Shown here: piece after piece, positions 24,570 to 33,500 of the stretch
Position numbering within the stretch: the first letter of the stretch is position 1
Layout: each line of letters begins with the position of its first letter
Source of the DNA: Prorocentrum cordatum
Lineage: Eukaryota; Sar; Dinophyceae; Prorocentrales; Prorocentraceae
DNA: 64,000 nt
Direction of reading: 5' to 3'
NCBI GenBank assembly: GCA_963575745.1
Contig: CAUYUJ010020255.1
Location: 96,740-160,739, forward strand
Program-made: the position numbers and the translations under genes
Notes under the pieces: model-generated
What the model was told of the DNA's origin: nothing
Databases searched by the model: none
Seen by the model: the letters and a program-made list of their open reading frames with translations, nothing else

Positions 24570-25075
24570 GAAATTCGCGCCCCCGAGGCCGTAAACCCTA
24601 GTCAATTACACCAAGTTCGCGTCCCCGAGGCCATAGACCCTCGTGAACTACACCACATCCGCGTCCCCGAAACTATAAGCCCTCGCAAAATACGCAATGT
24701 TCGTGTCCCCGAAAACATAAACCCGGGTACATTACCCAATGCTTGCGTCTCCGAGGCCACAACCACTTGTAAACCATACAGTATTCGCGTCCCCGAAGCC
24801 ATACACCTTCGTACATTACTTAAGGTTCGCGTCTCCGGAGCCATACACCTGCGTAAATGACGCAACAGTTGCGACCTCGAAACCATACACCCTCGTAACT
24901 TACACGATCATCGCGTTTCGAAGCCATACATCCTCGTACATTGCGCAAGGTTTGCCTCTCCGAAGCCATCAACCTGCGCAAATTACGCTAACTTGCACTG
25001 TGTTTGCGAGCCCGAAGCCATACACCCTCGTCAATTACGCGCTATTCGCGTATCCGAAGTCATAAACCTTCAAAA
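24570..25075 (+). repeat. 42-nt minisatellite (14-codon unit)
   Basis: Twelve or so units start CGCGTCCCCGAGGCCATA at 42-nt spacing (24576, 24618, 24660, ...). In the plus frame from 24549 the first seven units read as 14-residue repeats of the type (I/V)RVPEAI.PR.L.., after which indels break the frame. It could be a tandem-repeat protein exon or plain minisatellite. Confidence 0.8.
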
Positions 25076-25469
25076 TGCAACACCGAATTCAACAACATCA
25101 TCCGAATCTCAATTTGTCTTGCCGACTACTCATCGTCTTCGCGTGACGTCCCGACGCTGCTTCACGGCGGCGCCAAGGCCTCATGACTTCGCTCTTGCAT
25201 TGCCCATTCTCCGAGAAGAGGGGGCCGGCGGCAGGGGGCGAAGCCCTTACGGACATCTATCAAGTCGATCTCGAGTCGACCCATCAACCAAGGTCTATCT
25301 ATCGACCTACCTATTGGGACAACCATCGGGGCAACCTGCCGCTTGTATTCCCCAACCTCCGATCTATCTATCCAGCTATAAATTCGCCTGTCTGTCTATA
25401 TATGTACACATCCACCTACCTCTCTATCGGTCTATCCATCTATCTATGCTCTATCTATACATCCATCTG

Positions 25470-25765
25470 TTTATCGGGACAACCATCGGGACGACCATCG
25501 GGACAGCCATCGCGACAACCATCGGGACAACCACTATCCATCGGGACAACCATCGGGACAACCATGGCGAAAACCATGGGGTCAACCATCGGGAAAACCA
25601 TAGGGACAATCATCGGGACAACCATCGGGACAACCACGGGACATTCGCGGGGCAACCATCGGGACAACCACGGGACAACCACGGGACAACCGCGGGAGAA
25701 CCACGGGACAACCGCGGGACAAGCGGGACAACCACAGGACACGCGGCCGCAGGGGGGGGGCCCTT
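25470..25765. repeat. 12-nt minisatellite CATCGGGACAAC
   Basis: About 24 units of (A/C)CATCGGGACAA that change to ACCACGGGACAA toward the 3' end. Flanked at 25300-25460 by TCTATC-rich sequence. Confidence 0.9.
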
Positions 25766-26587
25766 TGGGTTCCATATGGCCTCTACAAGTGCAGGAACTC
25801 GCGCAGCTTCGCCTCGCCCGCACGCACGACACGAACCGAATTTGAAACCGATTTCCCGGTTGGGGTCGCTTCCGTTCACACCCCCCAACCTCCGATCCTT
25901 CAGATTCACAAGCCCAAAGGCGATGACACTCTTAGGGATGCGCCCTCAGAAGCTGTGGGAATCCTCAGAGCGGTATCGAAATGGGGTCATAGATATACTC
26001 CAGGCTAGAAAACTGTGGCCATCTTAACCCTGCGAACGGAGAGGGCTGCTGGAGACCTCTGGAGGCATGCGGGAATCTCCGAAGATCTGGAAGCTTCCCA
26101 GGACATCTGGAGGCCGTCGTCGTCGCGGGAACCCCTGCCCCGCCTGCCATCACCTCTTCTACGAGGAAGATGAAGACGTCTCGACTCGACCCACCCTCGC
26201 GGTCCATGATCCTTCTGACTCACGAGTCCCGTGGCGCGTGCTGCGGCAACTGTCCTGGACTAGGGCAGGAGTACGGGGGGAGGCAACATGATCCAACTTC
26301 GTATGGGAACATTGAGTCAGCCATCGAAATATCGAATCTGCAGAAATAGTCAACGGACATATCTGAAGGCATCGGAACCGACGTCCGCAGGCCAACGCCG
26401 AGGCATACACGAAGAAAGCCAAACCAAAGTCGGAATCTAACATCGAATCGAATCGAAATCAGAATCCGCGAAGCCGCACCGATTCGAATCGAGAGAATCG
26501 AAATGGCTCGTGGGGAGGGGGGAGGAGGGATTCATTTTCCTGCGCGCGGCGTGGGGTGGCCGGGCTTTCCTCGAGGTCGGAGAGCAC

Positions 26588-27499
26588 TCAGGCACCCCCC
26601 CCGATCTGGAGGCGGCGCTTGGCCATCTGCTTCTTGGTGAACTTCTTCGGCTTCGTCTCCTCGGCGGGAGCCTCCACCGACTCGTCCTTCTCCTCTAGGA
26701 TCATCTCGATGTGGCACGGGTTTGACATGTACGGCCCGATGCGTCCGTGGGCCCGGTAGGTTTTGCGCCGGCCCTGCTGTGCGGGGTTCACCTGGACTTA
26801 GGTCGGGCATGTCCTCCCACAGGCGGCTTTGGCAGAACAGTTGATAAAATAGCCAAACAAATCAGAGCAAACATCAACAGAGCACAAATAATCGTCCCCA
26901 GACTATTTCCTCACCATTCCTGGATATTACTCCTGTACACAGGACATACCCGACTGAAGCCTGGATGTGCTTGACGAACAGGTTGTCCGTGTCGAGGTTC
27001 TTGAAGTCGGCGTTGCTCTCCGCGTTCTGCAGGAGGCCCAGCAGGATCTTCGCAGACTTCACCGGCCACCGGCCCTGCGACATCTTGAACGCCTTGCGGG
27101 GGCGTCCAGGAGGGGGGCGTCCGAGAGGGGGCGGCTCAAAGCATGACCGGCGTCATGTGCGCCGCCCAGGGGGGTGGGGCGGGAGCGTATTGAGATAAGA
27201 AGAAGCGCCATGAAATCTGGGGAGATCTCATGAACTCTGGGGAGATCCCATCCACCCCCTCTTGACCGCCCCCGAGCCTTCGCTTGGGGGGTGCGCCCGA
27301 TGCAGCCGGTGTACTTCCTGAAGGGGACGCACTGCTTCTTCTCGCACACGTCCTGGAGGTACGCCTGCGCGGCCTTCAAGTTCATGCCCTTGATCGCCTG
27401 GGCGGCCTCGTACGTGTTCTTGTAGTGGACACGGAGGTCCACGCCCTTGGCCTTGCAGGCCTTGCTGGGGTTGGCCGCCTCCCTCGAGTACTTGCCCAT
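26588..27499 (-). CDS. RPL17: 60S ribosomal protein L17 (uL22), three exons
   Basis: Exons are 27499-27278 (74 codons), 27092-26961 (44 codons) and 26791-26588 (67 codons plus TGA), giving 185 residues against 184 in animals. The joins restore conserved uL22 sequence: [18 protein letters not shown] at junction 1 and [15 protein letters not shown] at junction 2, followed by [20 protein letters not shown]. Both introns are phase 0 with GC donors and AG|G acceptors. The start [19 protein letters not shown] matches the family N-terminus; an upstream in-frame extension to 27577 is probably 5'UTR. The protein lines the peptide exit tunnel of the large ribosomal subunit. Upstream lies a spliced-leader relic (27568-27588). 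Intron 2 is a TIR element. Confidence 0.95.
26792..26960 (-). mobile_element. Introner-like element forming RPL17 intron 2
   Basis: The intron is 169 nt: a 163-nt element (26797-26959) plus one copy of a 6-nt target duplication. CCTGGA (plus strand) occurs at 26791-26796 and again at 26960-26965. The ends are inverted repeats (GTCGGGCATGTCCT against GTCGGGTATGTCCT). The duplicated CCAGG supplies both the exon|GC donor context and the CCAG|G acceptor. A 161-nt relative lies at 29034-29194. Confidence 0.85.
27093..27277 (-). other. RPL17 intron 1 (GC-AG, 185 nt)
   Basis: The intron starts GCTCGGGGGCGG and ends GACGCCCCCGCAAG. AAGGC is present at both borders, and the inner ends are weak inverted repeats (CGGGGGCGGTC against CGGGGGCGTCC). 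It also holds two copies of GAGATCTCCCCAGA.TTCATG. It may be an older introner, but the signal is weaker than for intron 2. Confidence 0.6.
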
Positions 27500-27567
27500 C
27501 TCTCCCCCGGCTTGCGCGGCCTCGGCGCGCTCGCGCTTTCCGCCCCGAAGGCCCTGAGCCAGACCAG

Positions 27568-27588
27568 CTTGCGCCAAAATGGCTTGTG
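27568..27588 (-). other. Spliced-leader relic upstream of RPL17
   Basis: The minus strand reads CACAAGCCATTTTGGCGCAAG, which matches 17 of 21 positions of the dinoflagellate spliced leader (CCGTAGCCATTTTGGCTCAAG). It lies 69 nt upstream of the ATG. A weaker second copy (CTGGTCTGGCTCAGG, 10/15) follows directly, as expected when a trans-spliced mRNA is reverse transcribed and reinserted more than once. Confidence 0.65.
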
Positions 27589-28681
27589 AAAGAGGAGGTG
27601 CCGGGCAGGGGGATGTGTGGGGAAAACGGCACGGGATAGTTTTTTTTAATATTATTTCTGGTGACGTGCCTTACAATTGGGAGGGTGCGGGGAGGTTGGG
27701 CCTAGGGTGACGGTAGCGCTTGGGCGGAGTGGGGCACGTCGGGGCGGGCGGGCGCTGCGATCGCCATCGTGTGCGCGCGAAAACCAGCATGTCGGGAGGG
27801 GTCCAAGCCCCCCCTTCCTGCGTACGATCGTTACCGTTACCCGGGTTGGTGGGGTGGGGGAGGGCTTTGGCCCTAGTAACGTCGGTTACGCGCCAGAGGA
27901 TAACAGAAATAATCTCTCGGGGGAAGAAGATGGAGAAGGGTGTCACGCAGCTGGGAATGGAACGGACGATCATGTCGCTAAACAGCGGCTCGATGAGGGG
28001 TCGCCGATGCTGATATCCAAGCTCGCAACTCGGACCGCGGGTTCTAGATTCGGTTTCTGTCACGAGCTAAGCTTGCTTTCCTGGCAAGCCTAGCTCGCCA
28101 GGCATGCCCTTGTTGCAAGCATGTTCCGAAAAGCTTGTTTGCAAGCCCGCCACGACTGCCCCTGTAGGGGGCTGCCAGGGGCCAAACCTGCACATGGGCG
28201 TGGCAGCAGGACAAAGAATGTGTGACGGAATCCTCCTGAAAAACGCCGATGACTTGCCCTGGACCCCTCCAAGTTTCCAGAAAACTGAACTGGATGGGCC
28301 CGTTGAAAATCTGTCAAGGGGGGGGGATCAGATCAATCCGCTCAGAATCGGTCTCCAGACCCCTCCTGGGGTCCACCTGGCGCAATTGTTCACCCCGCAG
28401 CCGTTTTCGACGGTCCCAGGGCCCGACAAAAACGGCCTCCAGAAACTACACAACAAAACAACAACCTTTTCGAACCGGGAACCTCGAACCTCTGGCCAGA
28501 GCCCATGCTGGGCAACCTCAGACCCCAGCTGGCAGCTGGCTCCGACACAGGAGGGCGTAACGTCTCTTGGACTGGCTCACTACAGAGCGCTGCGCACTGT
28601 GCGGCCAGGGCCCTGGAGCCACACCAGAACGCGTGCGTGGCCGACGATCAAAAACGGGCCTTGCGCGAGATGTTGACGAAA

Positions 28682-28790
28682 CCTTACGCGGTGGCTCACG
28701 CGGGCCGCCAGCGCGGCACGCTACATTGGAATCGAGGGCGCTTGCGCGCGACACTACGCGAGCAACTCAAATCGAATCCGTGTTTTCTTA
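28682..28790. repeat. Dispersed repeat E, copy 2
   Basis: Matches 23262-23350 (ACGCGGTGGC.CACGCGGGCCGCC..GCG). From 27.6 to 28.7 kb I see no gene. Confidence 0.6.
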
Positions 28791-29027
28791 GTCGCTCACG
28801 TGGCCAGAAGTTGGAGTACAATGTGGGACCTGCTCTAGAACAGGAACACACCGTAGACGGATCTACCCTTTCTCCGACCTTGCACCGCGCCGAAGCCGAA
28901 CGCAACGGCCACATTGTCCATGGGACGTACCCCCCCGAAAGTGTCTTTGGACGTCACGGCACCCAATGTTCCCATTGACGCTTTTGGCCAGAACGTGCGA
29001 ACGGTGGCATCGGCCCCAGATTTGGTC

Positions 29028-29200
29028 TTCCAGAATTAGGTCGGGCATGTCCTCTCCGACAGAGCGATTCTGGATGAAAATCCAAACATATTCAAACATA
29101 CGCAATAGTCGCCAAACCAGACTAAACATCGGCCCCAGAGTTTTGCTGTACTATTCTCCGATATTCCTCCTGTAGGGGGACAGGCCCGACTCAATTCCAG
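29028..29200. mobile_element. Introner-like element, free copy
   Basis: A 161-nt element (29034-29194) has TTAGGTCGGGCATGTCCTC at the left and GGACAGGCCCGACTCAA at the right. It is flanked by a 6-nt TTCCAG duplication (29028-29033 and 29195-29200). It shares ends and scattered interior words (CCCCAGA, ATATT.CTCCTGTA) with RPL17 intron 2. No surrounding exon was recognised. Confidence 0.75.
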
Positions 29201-29201
29201 C

Positions 29202-29392
29202 AGCATCGGGGATGGACAGACCCCCCTTATAGTAAAACGTGGTTTAAGAAAAAACGACCCGAGGCCCAAACCTGGCGGGCGCAGGCCTGGAAAATAACGG
29301 CCACGGCGCCCTCCCGAGAACCGAAGACTGACAATTCGCTAATCGACGTGTCACTGTTGGGGGCTATGTCCACCCCCGACAGCATCGGGGAT
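29202..29392. mobile_element. Second TIR element with 12-nt direct flanks
   Basis: AGCATCGGGGAT occurs at 29202-29213 and 29381-29392. Just inside are inverted ends (GGACAGACCCCC and GGGGGCTATGTCC). It starts immediately beside the TTCCAG flank of the introner-like copy. From 29400 to 29570 there are short repeats of AGGATCCTGCA and AAACCCGGGT. Confidence 0.55.
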
Positions 29393-29624
29393 CTTCTGAC
29401 CCGGGTCAATCCAAACCCGGGTTAATCAGGCCTGCAAAATCCTGCAAGATCCTGCACCCAAACCCGGGGTCAGTGCGAAGGACCCTGCAGGATCCTGCAG
29501 GATCCTGCACCCAAACCCGGGTCAATGCGACCCTGGCGCAGCAGGATCCTGCAAGATCCGGCGCTCTGGCTGACCCCCGTCTGCACTGACCCCCGTCTCG
29601 AGGCCCCCGAGCAGTTCAGTTGAG

Positions 29625-30560
29625 CGCCTCCTCCTCCTCCTCTTCTCCTCCTCCGCCTCCTGCTCCTCCTGCCTTTTTTCTTAGCCGAGCTCCGAGGCGG
29701 TCCTCCGCCTGTAGCGTCAGTGAGCGCCTGCCCTGGCGCCCCCTCCCCGAACTTACGGGAGGCAGCCAAGCCAAGCACTCGAAGGCAAGCCATGCACCTG
29801 CACAGTATGGAGGACACCCTCCTGGCAAGGCAGTCGCAACCTGGAGCTGGCGGGTACGCACAACGGACGGTAACATCAACAACAAACCACGACCTTCGCC
29901 AGCTCCAGAATGCGTCTCTCAAACGGGCTGAGCGCGAAAGAGGAAGAACAAGGTGAGGTAGAACAATGCTGTGAAGAGGGAGAGGACAAGGCTCGCCCCT
30001 GGTGGCACGCCGCCAGGACGACGAGTGAGATCAGCACGAATTGGGGGACGGGGAGGCTTGGGGTGGCGCTCGACGGTTTGTTTCGCCCGCCTTACCACTT
30101 GCGCCGCCCGTGCCCACCCCGTCCCCTGCAAAAGGCCACACGGCCCCCCCTTGGTCGGCCCCTCGATAGTCCACCTACTCCTTGGTAGCGCAGAACACGA
30201 GTAAGACCTTCGTACACGAGGGGCCGCCAAGGGGGTAGCGATACGATTCCTCCACCTCCACCAGCCTCCAGTCTACGAAGAACCTCCACACCTCCTCCCA
30301 GGCGCCTCGAAACTCAGCGAAAAAGACCTTGAAATGAGGTCACCGAGCTCTCAGCAGAAACAGTGCCAGTCGAGCAAGTCATGGACTGTCATCCCTGCTC
30401 GGGTAGCCGACCTTCCAAGAACGAGAACGTGGCGCTCCTGGTCGGGGGGCTGAGACGAGGGAGGGCGGCTGTGGGGCTCACCGCCCACCGCCTCGTGCAC
30501 CAAGCATTTGACCGCCAAGGGATTGGACGAGGGGACAAGACATCGAATCGATCGCCACCA
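29625..30560. other. No recognisable gene; probable LINE 3' side
   Basis: Mixed-composition DNA with a CTC-rich tract at 29625-29670. It lies just 3' of the LINE ORF2 stop on the minus strand, so part is probably LINE 3'UTR; I could not place the element end. Confidence 0.3.
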
Positions 30561-30584
30561 TCGCCATCAAGAGGGGGTAAGAAC

Positions 30585-33500
30585 TCAAGTCGCCGCTGTC
30601 CGACAGGCCGCTGAAGCAGCCAGCACAGGGATGCTAGCGTGCGCCAGCGCCCGAGCAAGCACGCGCGAGAGACCTACTGGCCATTCACCAGTGCCGTTCT
30701 CAGAAACAGCTGCATGAGCATGATGGTCGCAACGATATCTGGAATAGTGACCACTCAGCTCCAGCTCCAAGTACATGTGCGCAGTAATCAGCGTGACTGC
30801 ACCAAGTGTAGAGGAGCCCATCATGCACAAATCAATGCGACATTCTTCCAAATACTTCCCAATCGAAGAGGCAATCAAGTCTACGGCACCCATAATATTA
30901 GACAGTAAACCAGACGGGGAGATAAAAGCCGCTGGCACCCCTGTGAACGATGCAGCCTCAAGCAACCTCCAACTTGATCGCAAGTAGTTGTTCTCGATTA
31001 AAACTGTCCGACGTGCATCTTCACCAAGCTGGGGTAGGCCCCAGGGATGGTCAACAGATCTTCGGGGGCGTGAAACACCAGGCTGCCCGTCAAACTGAGT
31101 CCATGATGCCAACAACGGAGCCAGTACGATTGCCAGGACCCTGCCCTGACACATATCGTCCACAATCACATCTATTGACTTCTGAGCCAGGAGAGTGCGT
31201 TCGCCATCGTCGCCAAATAAAGGAATACGCACCACTTGTACCGACTGACCCAAGAGCTGCTGTAGCCAAGTGCATACATCAGTTGCCGTCACATCCCAAC
31301 CACCAAGATAGTAGAACTTCATCGGGTAACAGCACGCGACTCTCAATCGCCTCAGAGGTGGGACTGGGGGCCGAACCTCAATCCTCACTGCTGGCGGTGA
31401 GACTGGGTAATACGGATCTCCTCGACCTCCACCATGTACAGTCCTCACCGCATGCTTGAAGACTCGTCGATAATTATAACCACGGTGTACCAAATCTCGT
31501 TCTCGAACTAAATCCTCTTGTCGCAACTGTTCTGCTTCAGCGGGCATCAACATGTCTCCGTTCAACTCGAGCCAGCGAACACAGCGATTACCTGTTCGAC
31601 GTAGATGGCGTAGGAGATTCGAGCGGTCCCCGAATCGTGTACCGCAGGCACCGCACTGCGTTCCACGAGCCACTCGTTGCGCAAGGTCTATCGGCTGGTG
31701 ATCTAACTGATGTTTCCTCCAAGCACCCTTCGATATTGTACACCAACCACACTCGTAGCACACAAACTTGTCCTCGTGAGAGACCTGGGCGTCGATGCCA
31801 ACACGAGCTCCACTCAGTAGTCGGACCCAACAGCATACCTGCAGCCGCTCCAGCTCCGACGATTCGAAGAGTCTCCACGCACGCTTGACTGCATTACGAA
31901 AATCCTTCGGATGCGACGATGCAAACTGGAACCAACGCGGAAGCGACCAATCGTGTCTTGAACCTTCCTTGTCGAAACTCGCCAACCATTCTAGATCAGA
32001 CGTAACTAATGAGAGCCAGGAAACAGCCAGCGAAGCAACTTGATCAAGTAGACACCACAAGGCCTGGGGAGCCTGAGGTAGCAGTGATCCGAAGTAAACC
32101 AACCGCTTCTTCCGCATAAGATGCTCGAACCTTACCCTTCTGGCTGCCGAAAGTACTTCGTCGTCGGTGAAACGCTGGGAGTGACCGCTGTGTAGTCGGC
32201 CCTGGACAGCCCGATATGCTTGCAGTCGGTGTCCATCCAACTTGTGCAACAGCGTACTTGGAACATGTTCCCAAACCTCCACTAAGTACATCAGGTGGAC
32301 GTTGGCCATCGTATCCACAAGGTTCGTCTTGGCGGGCAGTGACATGTGGCTGAACCTCGAGCACATTCGGCGGATAGGTCCGAGAGCAGAAAATTGCTTG
32401 CTGATAGAATGTGCGGCACGCGGCCCGAGAAGACCCCGGTGGTCGAGCATAGTGCCCAAGTACTTGTAGTTGCGTACCACCGAGACTTTGAGACCAAAGC
32501 GTGGCGATATAATCGATAAATTGTCACTGGCTTCCAACTTCTGTCGCAACTCAGTATCATGTTGTGGTCCAGGAATGATAAATAAGGCCGACTTCGCGCG
32601 CTTGTAATTGACTGTGAAGCCGTGCGTAAGCATTGCTTCGTGAACACTATCAACCATGTCGCCCGCCAGGTCCAACGGGTTGATCGAAGGAGGTGGCGCT
32701 TGCAAGTATAACGCGTCATCTACAAAGGAAATATCAACAAGGTCATCTGCTTCAACTTGTCTCGAAAGCACTGGCTCTATGCCCAAGGGTCGCAACTTCA
32801 GTGAGGCCCCAAGTCGTCTAAGCGCCTGATCGACTACCTTGAGAGGGCGACAGAAAGCAGCATTGAAAATCGCGTCGGCCAGTGACGATCCTGGTCGAGA
32901 ACCACGCCGAGATCTCGCCACTAACTGCAAGCTGTCAGTGCCAAAGTGTGTGTCACGGTGGCCTTCTACCAACAGCGCGAGCATGTGCGGAGAAGCCCCT
33001 AAACCTTCCAAAGCACCAGGTTGGTGCAGTATGAAGGAGAAGAGCGGGGCCATGCTGATAGGAAGCTCGTGATTGTGCTCAACGAAATCGATGTCCCCGT
33101 CCACATCGTCCCCCAGCGGAAGTACCAAGCTGCGGACAACCGAATAGAACGCAGCCGTCAGATCCACAAAGTATAGCACCGCTCCACAGCCCTGCTGCCG
33201 CGCTGCCTTCAAGAAGGTCGAAGCCGTCTGCACCAGGACAGAAGGGCCCCGCCTAGGCCTTCCTCCACACTGAGTCTCGCGAAGCAAGGTATCCATATAC
33301 ACACTGACCTGTGACCTCAAAAACCGATGCCAGCATTTGCTGACTGTGCTGTTGAGAAGAATACTGCGATAGAACTCGAGTGACGCGAAGTTGCCCGATC
33401 CTTTAAAAAGAGGGTAGACCGTCCCGTGTTTCCAGCACAAAGGCTCCTGCTGGTAGACACTTGCTTTGAGAAAAACAGGGTGATACAACCGAGCCAGTTC

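Noticed and set aside
24570-25765. CRISPR-like array from regularly spaced repeats
   Set aside because: Units are contiguous degenerate minisatellites without unique spacers, in a eukaryotic context.
27500-27577. Upstream N-terminal extension of RPL17
   Set aside because: The frame is open to the spliced-leader relic, but the uL22 family begins at MGKYSRE, and the extension is Gly/Ala/Arg-rich leader.
27671-28063. 130-aa minus-strand frame upstream of RPL17
   Set aside because: No recognisable motif and overlapping open frames on the other strand; probably intergenic.
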